From Cycas panzhihuaensis (taxonomy: Eukaryota > Cycadophyta): 64,000 bases of DNA. Shown here piece by piece: positions 23,371-34,172 of the stretch. Each line of letters begins with the position of its first letter. The stretch's first letter is position 1. The notes under the pieces are model-generated. The model was not told the DNA's origin. It searched no databases and was given only the letters and a program-made list of their open reading frames with translations. The stretch lies in contig CM041465.1 of the NCBI GenBank assembly GCA_023213395.1, positions 124,001-188,000 on the forward strand, in the 5' to 3' direction. Position numbers and translations under genes: made by a program.

Positions 23371-23763
23371 TTAGAGATGGGGGAAGTGTTGTTCTCCTTG
23401 TTGCCTACTAAACCACTTGGCCTTACTAGGCAATTGCCCTGCTACTCCAATCCTGAAAGATTCATGTGTCTTATGTCTTGTTTTGGTAGATTTTCTCTCC
23501 AAGATACAATCTTCCTTGAGAGGCTCCTCACTTTCCAAATACAAATCATCAACTGAAGGTAAAGTGAATTGGTCCTGTTCCTCATCTAGCATGGAGAGCT
23601 CAAAGAGTTTGAAGTATTCAGCATTTACTACTGAATATATTTGCATATAAGGTGGAAGATCAAGTTGGAAAGCATTGCCACCTACTTTTCTCAAAATCTT
23701 GAATGGTCCATACCTTATAGGTTTGAGTTTCTTACCTTCTCCTTTTAACCTCTCCTTGCTCAA
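23371..23763 (-). CDS. TE2 integrase C-terminus with chromodomain-like tail (fragment)
   Basis: 130-residue minus-strand frame. Residues 10-55 contain LKPIRYGPFKILRKVG and NAEYFKLF, the GPF/Y region of Ty3/gypsy integrase. Residues about 85-130 (ILERKSTKTRHKTHESF, ending HFPHL) resemble a diverged chromodomain, which in chromoviruses directs insertion to particular chromatin. Without a search the chromodomain is a moderate call. Confidence 0.7.
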   Translation of the reverse strand: MSKERLKGEGKKLKPIRYGPFKILRKVGGNAFQLDLPPYMQIYSVVNAEYFKLFELSMLDEEQDQFTLPSVDDLYLESEEPLKEDCILERKSTKTRHKTHESFRIGVAGQLPSKAKWFSRQQGEQHFPHL

Positions 23764-24940
23764 GTATAACCATACTAAATCAACTTCTTGGAAAGTACAC
23801 TCTTGCCTATGCTTGTCATGTCTTTCCTTGTACTTTTGTTGAGTCCTTAGAAGTTGATCATGTACTTCTTCAGGACTCTCTAGATCTTCTCCAAGTATCT
23901 TAAAGCCTTGTCATGCTCCTCCTTCTTCGACAGATCCTTCCTTAGCTTGCATGGAAAACTCTAAGTCAAATGGACTTTGAGGTAAGTATCCCAAACAAAC
24001 TTCAAAAGGTGCTTTAGAGTGTGATGCATTCATTGCTCTATTAAAAGCAAATTATAGAAAAGCCAATGATTCATCCCAAGTCTTTGGATGCTTGGAATTG
24101 TATCCCCTCAATAGATGTACCAAAGTTCTATTCACTACTTCAGTTTGTCCATCTGTTTGAGGATGGAAACTTGTACTCCTCTTCAATTTGGTATCTATCA
24201 TCTCCCATAGTGACTTCTAAAATGATGAAAGGAATCGAGTGTCCCGATCTGAAATGATGGAAGAAGGCAAGCCAAAATTCTTCCATACATGCTCGAAGAA
24301 TAACTCACCGCCTCCTGCACTGTGATTGTCTTCTTACAAGGTATTAGACATATCATTTTACTAAACCTATCTACAACAACAAAAGATAATCATGTCCCTT
24401 CCTAGTCATGGGAAGTCCCCTAAAAATCAATGGAGATACTTTCCCAAGGCCTAGTGGGAATAGGTAGTGGTGTATACAATCCTAATTTTCTAGAAGAAGG
24501 CTTAGAAGTATTACACATTACACATCCTTTTACATAGTTTTTTACATCATTTTGCATTTTTGGCCATACAACATATCTTCTCAAGTTTGCTAAAGTGTTC
24601 TATACCAAAGTGACCAAATACTTTAGAAGTATGGGCTTCTAAGCCACTTGATCTTGTCTCCTTTTGATGGAACATAGAGCTACTCCTTTGAAAAGTAGAC
24701 CATCCTTCCAAGCAAGTCGGAAGGTCTTCCTTTCACTAGGTTCTCTAATTCTGGCTACAAAGCTTCATCTTCATGGTACAAGTCTTTGTACTCTTCATGA
24801 TGCATTGGTTCCACCGCAAACTCATAAGAGAACTACAAACAAAAGTAGAAGAAGAAGTGGAACAAGGTGGTCTAGATAACATATCACAATTTTGTTATTA
24901 GATCCCTTTTATACTTAATTACAATATTGAATTGTTGTAA
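23764..24940 (-). pseudogene. TE2 integrase core, fragmented
   Basis: No long frame, but the minus strand shows integrase pieces in the expected place: the second half of the zinc-binding motif as VKGCVMC near 24520, followed by a PTRPWESISIDF-like stretch near 24420-24470. Stops and frame changes break it. Integrase inserts the new DNA copy. Confidence 0.6.
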
Positions 24941-24970
24941 ATAACTCATCCACTTCATGTGTCTTGCTTG

Positions 24971-25198
24971 TCAGAATTTACTTTGAGTTTGTAAAAATTG
25001 AAGAGGCTTATGATCGGTATGAACTACAACCTCTTTTCCGAGCAAGTATGACCTCCAATGCTTGCATGCTTGATGAAGTGCGAACATTTCTCGATCATAT
25101 GTTGGGTAGTTCTTCACTTGAGGGGTGAAGACTTCAATGGTACGCAATAGGCTTCCGATCTTGAATAAGGACAGCCTCCATCGCATTTCCACTTGCAT
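24971..25198 (-). CDS. TE2 RNase H domain (fragment)
   Basis: 75-residue frame with NYPTYDREMFALHQACKHWR and VVHTDHKPLQFL, the hallmark strings of the Ty3/gypsy RNase H that follows RT. The N-terminal part lies in another frame between 25199 and 25243. Confidence 0.8.
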   Translation of the reverse strand: MQVEMRWRLSLFKIGSLLRTIEVFTPQVKNYPTYDREMFALHQACKHWRSYLLGKEVVVHTDHKPLQFLQTQSKF

Positions 25199-25243
25199 CG
25201 CCTTCTACTTCAAAAGGTTTTGCAAATTTGGCATTGCCAAAAC

Positions 25244-25891
25244 CTAAGCTTCACAAATTTTCTTCTTTAAAAGAAGAAAGGCTTCTTCCTCCTTGGAACC
25301 CCAAGTAAACTTTCTACTAGATTTTGTCAATCCATGTAGAGGTGCTACAACCTGTGAGAAATGAAGAATGAACTTTCTCAAGTATTGACAAGCTTCTAAA
25401 AAACTTCTCACCTCTGTGATGTTTGTTGGCCTAGGCCATTTAAGGATGGCTTGAGTCTTGAGTGGATCAATGCTCAACTTTCCTCCTCCAACCACAAAGC
25501 CTAAGAAGATCAAGTTCTCCTTGCCAAATTCACACTTCTTCACATTAAGCTTCAAATGATGCTTATCCATAGTCTTTAAAACTTCTTCTATGTGCTGCAA
25601 ATTTTTCTCCCATGTGTTGCTAAAAATTAAAATGTCATCAAGATAGACAATAACAAAATTATCCAAGTAAGGCCTTAATATTTCATTCATTAGCCTCATG
25701 AATGTTGCAGGAGCATTACACAATCTGAAAGGCATAACCATCCATTCAAAGAGTCCTTGCTTTGTTTTGAAGGCCGTCTTCCATGTGTCCTCCTCCTTGA
25801 CCCTAACTTGGTGATAACCACTTTTTAAATCCAATTTAGTAAAATAACAAGCATGCTGAATTTGATCAAGCAAATCATCTATACGAGGCAA
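25244..25891 (-). CDS. TE2 reverse transcriptase, core and thumb
   Basis: 215-residue frame. FTKLDLKSGYHQVRV at about 18-31 holds the first catalytic Asp; YLDD at 83-86 is the active-site pair; later residues form the thumb and connection. Reverse transcriptase copies element RNA into DNA. The frame continues from 25879-26505 after a single-base break in an A run near 25895. Confidence 0.93.
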   Translation of the reverse strand: MPRIDDLLDQIQHACYFTKLDLKSGYHQVRVKEEDTWKTAFKTKQGLFEWMVMPFRLCNAPATFMRLMNEILRPYLDNFVIVYLDDILIFSNTWEKNLQHIEEVLKTMDKHHLKLNVKKCEFGKENLIFLGFVVGGGKLSIDPLKTQAILKWPRPTNITEVRSFLEACQYLRKFILHFSQVVAPLHGLTKSSRKFTWGSKEEEAFLLLKKKICEA

Positions 25892-26505
25892 AGGGTAGCG
25901 ATTTTAATTGTAATTTTATTCAAAGCATGAAAATCTATACACATTCTCCATCCTCCATCCTTCTTAGGCACCAAGACAATTGGTGACCCACAAGGTGAAC
26001 ATGAAGGTCTTATGACCCCTTGATCAAGCAACTCCTCAACTTGCCTCTTTATCTCATTATTTTCTACAATGGAGTGCCTATACAAAGCAACATTAGGTAA
26101 TGGTGCATCTCCTATAAGAGTGATTTCATGCTCTATCTTTCTCTTTGGTGGAAGCCCATCAACATGTTGAAATAGAATATCATACCTTGTCTTTAACTCC
26201 TCAATTTGTTGCATTTGTCTAGGTGATATAAGAAGAGTGTGAGTAGAAGGACCTTTTTCATCTCTTGGCTCTTCTTTTCTCCTTACCATTAAGATGACAA
26301 ATTTACCGCATGCATTGATCATCCTTTTTGCTTGAGTAGCTGAAATTAATGCTATCTTATCCAAGTGCCTCTTTGTGGCCTTTATGATGAAGCCCTTGTT
26401 ATCCTTCATCAATCGATACTTTCTCTCCCTTCGATAGAAGAGTGCATCTCGATCCCACAAGTAGGGACTTCCAAGCACAACATGGCATACATCCAATGGC
26501 ACCAC
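25879..26505 (-). CDS. TE2 protease-RT linker and reverse transcriptase N-terminus
   Basis: 208-residue frame. The first part (VVLGSPYLWDRDALFYRRER) is the end of the protease region. From residue about 130 begins RT, with LLDQGVIRPSCSPCGSPIV and KKDGGWRMCIDFHALNK at about 159-196. The frame ends at the break near 25895 and RT continues in 25244-25891. Confidence 0.88.
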   Translation of the reverse strand: MVPLDVCHVVLGSPYLWDRDALFYRRERKYRLMKDNKGFIIKATKRHLDKIALISATQAKRMINACGKFVILMVRRKEEPRDEKGPSTHTLLISPRQMQQIEELKTRYDILFQHVDGLPPKRKIEHEITLIGDAPLPNVALYRHSIVENNEIKRQVEELLDQGVIRPSCSPCGSPIVLVPKKDGGWRMCIDFHALNKITIKIATLCLV

Positions 26506-26571
26506 ATCACATATTACCTCATCAACAAAATCATTAGTGATGGAAAATTTAAGTGTATATTGCTTTGATAT

Positions 26572-27270
26572 TTACATTTCCACATCTTTATGGATCCAAC
26601 CAAGAGGATATGGATGAGGGTGAGGAGTAATTACCAAACCAATGCTCTTTACCAAACTTTCTGAGATCAAATTCTTTTGGCTTCCCGGATCTATAATGGC
26701 ACCAATCATACTATTTCCTACTTGAAGCTTCAAGTGAAATAGTTCCTCCCTTGTAGCATCATCTTCATAATTTGTAAGTAGAGTGACCTTCTCTTCTTCT
26801 CCTTCACTTTGAATCTCCACCTCAGAAAGTAGTGCTTTCCATTTTTCCTTCTTTCTTAATTCCATATCCTTGATATGCTTCGGCTTTAGTTCTGGATACA
26901 ACTTCCAACACTTTGCTGTAATATGACCACTAATATCACAATGCTCACAATAGTTAGAACTTTTAACAAAATTAGTTCTTTTCTTCTTTCCTTCTTGCCT
27001 TTTTGATGAGTGCAATTTATGATTCTTTTCATACTTATTAGAAGTAAAAGTAGAATCTTTAGACATGAATGTAGATTTCTTGCTTTTACTTTCTATTGCC
27101 ATAGCCATCCTACTTGCTTCTCCAATGGATTGAACCTTAAAAAGCCTTAGTTCCTTCCTTATGTATTCATGTAATCCTCCAATGAAATTCATAAGAGTGA
27201 CATGTTCATCCATATTAATACCAAGTAGCATGCCATGCCTAAAAAAATAAAGAAGTATAGTCTTGGACAC
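26572..27270 (-). CDS. TE2 gag C-terminus, zinc knuckle and protease
   Basis: 232-residue frame. Basic nucleocapsid region, then a CX2CX4HX4C zinc knuckle (C108, C111, H116, C121) that binds RNA. At 193-200 comes the protease motif IDPGSQKN, where the usual DSG or DTG is DPG; that substitution may weaken catalysis. Upstream gag is in another frame. Confidence 0.82.
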   Translation of the reverse strand: MSKTILLYFFRHGMLLGINMDEHVTLMNFIGGLHEYIRKELRLFKVQSIGEASRMAMAIESKSKKSTFMSKDSTFTSNKYEKNHKLHSSKRQEGKKKRTNFVKSSNYCEHCDISGHITAKCWKLYPELKPKHIKDMELRKKEKWKALLSEVEIQSEGEEEKVTLLTNYEDDATREELFHLKLQVGNSMIGAIIDPGSQKNLISESLVKSIGLVITPHPHPYPLGWIHKDVEM

Positions 27271-27415
27271 TTACACCTCTCCCTTGGCGTAAATATTGCC
27301 AAGTAACCCATTGGTCTTCCTCATGACCTATGGGGTAGAATTGCTTCTTTATTATTTTCTTAAAATCCCTCCATGAAAAAGAAGATACATCATGAGTCTT
27401 TAAATATGCATTCCA

Positions 27416-27898
27416 CTATGTCAATGCATGTTTACACAACTTGAGCCTAGCAAATGAAAGCTTTTGAGAATTACTATAAGCATAGATTATGAAGTAGGTT
27501 TCAAGTTGATCCAACCAATGGTCCAACTTTTCAGCATTTACCTCTCCATCATAAGTTGGAATATCCAACTTTGCCTCCACCTTGAAGGGTTGATGAGATG
27601 AAGTACCCTTGCTTTCTTCAAAAGAGTGCTTTAAGGTCTCCTCCTCTTCCTCTTCATGGTCGTGGTCATATGTGGATCCTCCTTCAAATTCCTTCTCTTT
27701 GCCTTTTCCTTTGACTAGAGGTAGAAGGTGGGTCATCATTTGCATCAAGGCTTCGACGCTCTTCTCAAGCCTTTCAAATCTAATTTCTCCATCTTCTTTT
27801 TCAGCCATGGTGCTTGGATTCTTTCTTTGTCTTCTTGGTGATTGCAACACAAGAAAGTCTTCACCTTTCTCTTTGTATCCTTTCCTTGTTTGTACCAT
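27416..27898 (-). CDS. TE2 gag N-terminus
   Basis: 160-residue frame starting MVQTRKGYKEKGEDF about 30 bp inside the primer site, the natural start. It contains a charged Glu-rich stretch (ERLEKSVEALMQMM, then an acidic run) and the start of the capsid domain (KLDIPTYDGEVNAEKLDHWL), which is typical for Ty3/gypsy gag. A stop at 27416 separates it from the rest of gag (27270 down). Confidence 0.85.
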   Translation of the reverse strand: MVQTRKGYKEKGEDFLVLQSPRRQRKNPSTMAEKEDGEIRFERLEKSVEALMQMMTHLLPLVKGKGKEKEFEGGSTYDHDHEEEEEETLKHSFEESKGTSSHQPFKVEAKLDIPTYDGEVNAEKLDHWLDQLETYFIIYAYSNSQKLSFARLKLCKHALT

Positions 27899-27923
27899 TC
27901 AAGTCCCTACAACAAAGATCAGA

Positions 27924-27936
27924 GGCTCTGATACCA
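27924..27936 (-). other. TE2 primer-binding site (initiator tRNA-Met)
   Basis: The minus strand reads TGGTATCAGAGCC five bases from the 5' LTR, the classical complement of plant initiator tRNA-Met. Confidence 0.93.
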
Positions 27937-27941
27937 AAATA

Positions 27942-28992
27942 TGATCCCAAAAGAGCTTAGTTTATGAAGAAATCAATTATCAACCTTTCCTCGAGATCCT
28001 GGGAGTTAGTGTAGAAAACTCAATAACATCAAAACAACAATGAGCCCATGAAAGGAAAATTCTACACCAAATCAATTATTATTGACATTGATCTAAAAGT
28101 ATGAGGAGTAATACTTTTATTAAACCATGAAAATCTCCATTTAATGGTGGAGAAATCAACTAGCAAAAGAATGGTAAAATTACAAGGAATAAATGTTACA
28201 ATTATACCATAAGGGGGACTCCAACCCTCCAAATGCCTCTCCAAGGATGCTTCCCAAGTCAAGTCTCCAAGACCCACCTCTCCAACCTATAGAAGGGCTC
28301 AATTTATAGAAAGATACCTGAATTGCATGTTTAACAAGTGGCAATCATGCAAGTATAACCACTAACCACCAGAATGCATGTTGTCCAAGTGGCCTTCATA
28401 CAATTCTTAAAAAGTTGCAGCTTGTAATAGATCTTAAAGTACTCCAATTTCACTCAAATTTGGTACACCTATAGGAACATAGGTTCCCTCATCTTCCTCA
28501 AATTTTTAGCTCATTTGGATGTCATTTGACTATAGTTTTATTCATTTAATAATAATATGTATTTGCTATTTTTCTGCTATCCAAGTGGCCTTCATGCAAT
28601 TCTTAAATGTTGTAGCTTGTAACTAACCTTAACGGACTCCAATTCAGCTCAAATTTGGTACACATATAGGAACGCATGTATCCTACACTTCCTCAAAATT
28701 TTAGCTCATTTGGATGTTATTTAGCTATGTTTCTATTCATATAATTATAATATATAGTTTCTATTTTTTTCTGCTAGCTGTGGGATTAATGTTTATGCAA
28801 AGACAAGGCTTGAACTCTAATCAAATGATATTTTCTGAACCCCACATTTTATACACATCTAGTGGGATGTGTCTTATCCCTTTAAACAAAATTTTATAGA
28901 ATTTTGATACCATTTGGCCATATCTCTTTTAGTTATTCCAATGCCTATCATTTTCTGCATCCTGTAAACATATGGTAGATCCTCCTGGATCA
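27942..28992 (-). repeat. TE2 5' LTR (right)
   Basis: Direct repeat of 22271-23325, starts TGATCCCAAAAGAGC and ends CTGGATCA. The two LTRs differ by scattered substitutions and few indels. Confidence 0.95.
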
Positions 28993-28997
28993 GTCTC
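28993..28997. repeat. Target-site duplication of TE2, right
   Basis: GTCTC, identical to 22266-22270. Confidence 0.95.
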
Positions 28998-29060
28998 CGG
29001 AAGAGGGTCGGAAGGAGTGGGAGGACAAAAAGCTCCTGCTGCTTCCTTAGCGGCTTGAAA

Positions 29061-31405
29061 TCACGTAAGGGAAAAAGTGGGAGTTGCTTCGAGCAACTGG
29101 ATCACCTTCTTCCCCCTGTTCCGAGGTCGTGAAGGGGACGGGGTGCGACGGCTAGGAGAGCGAGAAGAGGAAGAAGAATTCCTAGCGCCCTTCCCTTTAT
29201 CGTGGGAAGGACGGGGATTAGGCGATCTTCCTCGGTTATGGTTGTTCTTGGTTTGGGTATTGCGATCACATTTCCCGTGCTTAGGGAACAGATCCTTATG
29301 AACTAGTTGATCCAAATTAGGCCTTGAGGCCCGTTTGGGAGAAGGATCGCGTCGAGGGGCGTCCTTTGGATGCTGGGCCCTACAACGCGAATCGTCGTGG
29401 AAGCAATCCCCATGAATAGAGCACCACTTCTTCTTAAGCAGAGGGTCGGACCTTCTCGCTTGAGAGGACTCAGCGTTTCCATTCCTGGGAAGAGGAGCTT
29501 GGGTAGTTTGTTGGACTTGCTTGTTTGATGCAGGAGATGAAGGATCTTGAAGCTTGAGCTCCTTCATCGTACGCTTGAATGAGCGTATAGCTGATGTGAG
29601 AGGGTCTAAAGTCCTCTCGGTAGGATGAGAGGAAGACCGCATCGGCTAGGAAGGTTTGGTATCTTTGGTAGGGGGTGGTGCCTCACGGCATTGTGAGGGC
29701 TTAAGAGGTTTCTTGAGACCCGATTGGATCTCAATAGCCTCCAACGCCAAGCACTTGGCGATCGCAGAGTCGCATGTGGTCGCCCCCATCTTGAGGACTT
29801 CCACGTGGACTTCGGGACGAAGCGCATTGATGAACAGGTCTCGCTTCAGCTCCTTGGGCAATGTTGCCTTAGTGGAGTATAGCAAGTCGTGTAATCGCCG
29901 CACAAAGTCACGATTCATCTCATCGTGACCTTGTTTGAGCGAAAGAAGGGACTTCATTCCGCTCTCAAACGGATGAGCTACATCAAAATAGTTGACGAAC
30001 TCATCTACTAATTGCTGGAATGAATGGGCAGGGAGACGGTAGAACCATTTGAGGGCATCACCTTATAAGGATCTAGGGAATAGTTTCATCAAAATATGGT
30101 CATAATCCCAGTAATCGATGCATGCCATAGAAAAACTACGGACATGCTCATTGGAGCCATGACGAAGTTCCATCGAATCTAGGAACTTCAGGGGGATGAG
30201 GTGGCAAGTTGGTTCACAACGCCTCAACCGAAAGAGGGGTTGACCTAAAGTCCATGAAGGGGTGCACCCTTGCCTGAACCGTAGGATCAATGAATGTCGA
30301 AGTAGGTAGCGCACAAGGAGCGGATGGGGGTGGAACACCCATCCCTCCTTGAGGAAGCGCCTCACGAAAAGAGGCGGGGGGTAGGTGCCTCGAAGGAGCC
30401 TGCCCTCATGAAGGCACAACAAATGGGATTGCTTTGGACGACGGGTAAGATGGATGTGGAACCAGGTTTTGCCCATATGGGCCACTTGTAGGTGGAGTGG
30501 CCCCATATGGGTGTAGCAGATCCACCCCATAAATGGGGAGACGACTTCCTCTACCTTGCCCCCAAGGTTGAGAGGTATATCCTGGGGAAATGTAGAAGGA
30601 AGCACCAACGTGCTGGGCTGGAAGATGCGTGGGAGCGGATCCCACATGACTAATGGTTAGAAAGCTAGTAGGGCCAATAGGCCTACTAGGGACGGTATGC
30701 GCCACATTAGGGGATGGCACATTGGTTTGATTAGGAGCGGGTATGCTAACCCTCAATTGAGGGAAAGACACACCATGAGAAGATCCTAAGGCATTAGGAC
30801 CTTGATGAGGGATGGGAGGTGCCATGCACGCCCCCACTGCAGGGAACAAGTGGGACATACGTGTAGGCATGAAGGGATTTGTGGTCATAGGAAAGGTGGA
30901 TGAGGATGAGGCATGAGGTGGGGGAGCGGAAGAGGAAGAGGCCCCTCCATGAAGGACATCCTCAAACCACCTAGGACGCGGTTGCAAGCGTGTTGCATGG
31001 CAACACTTGTTGAAAGCTTCAACTACGTCGACAGGAGGAGTCCCAACACACTCGTAAGAGGTGATCGAAACCTCAAACAAGGTAGGATCTCGTAACGCTC
31101 TCATAAGAATTGCCAACCACGTGGCAACCCCTCAAGAGGAACCAGTCCTTCACGACGTGGGTAGAAGGATGAGCATCGAAGGAAAGGGGTTGGTCGTTTG
31201 GATAATAAAGGGGGTCGTCACCCTCTTGGGTGGACCCGGGAATAACAGGAGGAAAGGCATGGGTTTCCATGGCTAAAGTATGGTAGGTCCAATCGGAAGA
31301 GTATCCCTCCATAGTCAGATCGGAATCTGACGAGGCAAGAAGGCGATACTCCAAGTCCTCTAACAAAGGAGGTAGACCCCGCAAACGACGAGAGAAGCAC
31401 CGCAT
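29061..31405 (-). pseudogene. TE1 gag
   Basis: Several minus-strand frames in order. 31073-31405 is an N-terminal segment (RLRGLPPLLEDLEYRLLASS) with a counterpart in TE3. 30406-31116 is Pro/Ser-rich. 30063-30200 carries the capsid core EHVRSFSMACIDYWDYDHI. 29646-29957 continues it (GHDEMNRDFVRRLHDLL, then LALEAIEIQSGL). 29061-29642 holds a CX2HX4HX4C knuckle (C74, H77, H82, C87), the Tat-type variant, and a long Arg/Ser-rich basic tail. A stop near 30061 and frame changes separate the parts. Gag forms the particle that packages element RNA. Confidence 0.8.
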
Positions 31406-31560
31406 GCAAGGTCAACCGACAATGTTAGGAAAGGAGAAAAAGCGGTAAAACACACACGTTGGGGGTTACCCAACGTGGAGATCGAGATAAGTATGAAAAG
31501 GATCACACAAGAGTAGCGAAACCAACCGAAGAGAGTGAAACTAGCTCCCTTACTGGCAGT

Positions 31561-31577
31561 CCCCAGTATGGTCACCA
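31561..31577 (-). other. TE1 primer-binding site (tRNA not identified)
   Basis: The minus strand reads TGGTGACCATACTGGGG seven bases from the 5' LTR. TE3 has TGGCGACCATCTTTGGGG in the same place. The two are clearly the same site, but I could not name the tRNA. Confidence 0.6.
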
Positions 31578-31584
31578 GTGGACG

Positions 31585-34167
31585 TGATGTTACGGGATAA
31601 CTACCTAACTGATAGGTGTAAGAGAGGGTGAGTGGTGGAATGATGGAAGGTGGGACCTAAAAGGTGGGCAACTACCACGCAGAGCACCCCGTGCGCCGGA
31701 GCGCGAGTTCAGGATCTGCAATGGAGTATGGCTACTGTCAGGTGACCCTTCACCGCTTCGAATAAGGGGTGAAGGTGCGTAGGGCAAACCTGAGTTGACC
31801 TGGGAATAGGACCCTCGCACCCTTGGGTGGCCAGAAGGGGGGAAGGGAAGACCTAATGGAGACAGGCCAAGGGCACTCCTACACAACCTAACCGGGTACA
31901 TGAGTGATGCGGGAAGTAAGGCACTCATGTGGTCAAGGGGAGAGGAGGAAAGGTAGGGGAGAGGAGGACTCCTACAATCTTTCCTACAAATGATAAAGAT
32001 GCATGAAACAAGACAAAAGAATCGCGAACAAGCACCAAGCTGATTTCTTCCTTTTATCCTTCAATGTACTAATTACTACGAAAGAGATAAAAGGAAAAGA
32101 AAGGGGAGTGGAGGGGAACGAACGTGCACCTGGAGCGAAGGCGTGCGAGACGAAGTAACCTTCTCGAGGGGCATCCAACCACTCCGTGCGACGTATTGGA
32201 TGCGAGATATTGCAGCGGACGAAGAGGGGGCTTCCTTACCTTCCCCAGAAAAATCAAATGCAATACCAAGAAAGAAAGGAAGCACCAACTAAGATATGAA
32301 ATAGCATGAAAACATAACGCACATGAAGGTGCTTACCGGTAGCGAGGCCCACGGGCGATGCACTCCACGCTTCCCAAGTACCTGCAAGCAATAGCGATCT
32401 CTTTCTCTTCCTGAAGGAAGAGCACTAACATGAAACACAAAAACTCTAACAATATATGCCTAAATAACATAAACGAGAATCTGAATATACATGTGTTAGT
32501 GCTAATCCAACAATGAAAGTATCAAAAGAAAGTGACCAAAGTGAAAGTAAATGATTGGGTAAGCCTCGGAGTGGCCTACCTCCCGCAAATGATGCCCAAA
32601 CCTCCCCCCAAGAGCCATGAGGCAAATGAGGGAAAGTCAAGAACAAGGGCCGGAAAATGGCGCAAAAAGGGCAAAGAAAGGCCCAAGGGTACCCACTACG
32701 AACCTGGATGCTATGAGGAGCAAACCGGTGACCCGGGAAGAAAGGTGGAGCAAGAAACCAAATGGTTGGGACTTATGAGTGATGCCCAAACCCGAGCAAA
32801 AGGTCCCAAATCAGCGCAACTTGTGACAAAGGCCGGGTTTGGGCAACCAAAGGGAGCCTTCAAACCCTTGTTTGCAAGCCAAGGACAGCACGGGGCGAGA
32901 GGGAGGTTTTGAGGGCTAAGAGCCGCTTAGTGAGCGTGGAAGGTGGTACGGAATCCACCCAGCTCCTCTCCAAAACCTATGCAACCACTCCACACCGTTG
33001 CCTTGACAAAGAAATGCAAGGAGCTGTGAGGGTGGTATAACAAATTTCAAAAGGGAGGACAACCAACCCTCAAGCAACAAGTAATGGAAAACAAGTTGAA
33101 GCATGAATATCACAAGAAAACAAGCATAAAAACAAGGAATACCTGAAGAGAAGAGGCAAGGGATTTGCCTCAGCTAAAGGGCAGTGGAGAGGGACTGATA
33201 AATCAAGCCAGATATGAAGTAGAGCAGGTTTGAGGCCCTGCTACGGAGGTATGACGGGAAACACCTGCACTTGGGGCGCTTATGGACTACCTGGGCGAAG
33301 ACCGGCTGGAAACCACTTCAAAGGGGCCCTCTCCAAGGCGTTTGAGGGGCTGGGAGAATGTCTCAGCCACGCCAAAGGAGAGTTGGGCACTGTATGAAGG
33401 GTGCAGGTCCAGTTGATGGAGCAAACAGCAGAGAGAAGCAGAGCAGGAGAGTGTTTCCTTGAGAGCAATTCCGAAAGTGAGCCAAAAAAGATCCTTGAAA
33501 ATGAGCCAAAAAGAGCTTAAGTACTCAAGTAAAACCCTAAAGCGTGCGATTAGGGCACAGCTGGAAGAGAAATAAAGTGCGAGCCATGTGGCAGTTTCGC
33601 AATAAATGTGAAATTGCCATGGCGAATTTTTAAAAACAACCTGAGACAGTCAGATCACGAATAATATTCACAGACAAATAATATTCCGGGAGTACCGTGA
33701 AAAATCTAGCGGTATGCACCTAGAGCTGAAAATGGGGCCCACCAACCGCCTAGGTCAAAGGGCACGATGTAAAAGGCTAACATAATGCTAAAACACCTAC
33801 CCGGGAGCAAACAAGCCAACAAAACGAGTCCAAAGGAGCAAAAATAGGGCTCGAGCGGGGTGGCAAGTTGACCAAACGATGATGAGTCATCACACAAGTG
33901 AGGTGGCGCAAACCTAGTGGATCCCGGAGCGAGGAGGGAAGATGCGTGAAGTAATACGGTCACTGTGGTGCCACACTCACCGGGAGTGTGCCCTTCTATA
34001 GCCATAGGCTAGCATAGGTGTGGACGACTACAAGGCCGCCCACAAAGTCATACACATGCAGATACGCAAGCAAACATCCAGTAAAAGAAGGTGATGATAA
34101 TGTGAAAGACATACCTGCACTTACCTGAGTCGGTGATTCCATATCCATTCCCGGAAGCTGGGAAACA
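31585..34167 (-). repeat. TE1 5' LTR (right)
   Basis: Direct repeat of 13293-15863, starts TGATGTTACGGG and ends GCTGGGAAACA. Confidence 0.92.
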
Positions 34168-34172
34168 CCATG
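34168..34172. repeat. Target-site duplication of TE1, right
   Basis: CCATG, mate of 13288-13292 (GCATG). Confidence 0.7.

Larger units (their letters stand above)
22271..28992 (-). mobile_element. TE2: Ty3/gypsy chromovirus-like retrotransposon nested in TE1
   Basis: 6722-bp element, LTRs 1055 and 1051 bp, perfect 5-bp target duplication, initiator tRNA-Met primer site, polypurine tract, and on the minus strand gag, protease, RT, RNase H and integrase in Ty3/gypsy order. A chromodomain-like tail follows the integrase. It is AT-rich, unlike the host element and the rDNA, and its frames are longer. A few frame breaks (for example between 25879 and 25900) leave it probably inactive as written. 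It inserted between TE1 gag and protease. Confidence 0.96.
13293..34167 (-). mobile_element. TE1: Tat-lineage Ty3/gypsy retrotransposon lacking RT and integrase core, with nested TE2
   Basis: Element of 20,875 bp, or about 14.15 kb without nested TE2. It has 2.57- and 2.58-kb LTRs beginning TG and ending CA. Coding order on the minus strand, right to left: 5' LTR, primer site, gag, protease (split from gag by TE2), a short frame that joins the pre-RT linker straight to the integrase tail, then an extra RNase H, and the 3' LTR. A plus-strand gene remnant lies between the integrase tail and the RNase H. The CX2HX4HX4C knuckle, the DNGSS protease and the extra RNase H are known traits of the Tat clade. 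It cannot be autonomous: no RT or integrase core is present. It is inserted in the C array of the rDNA spacer. Confidence 0.9.
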
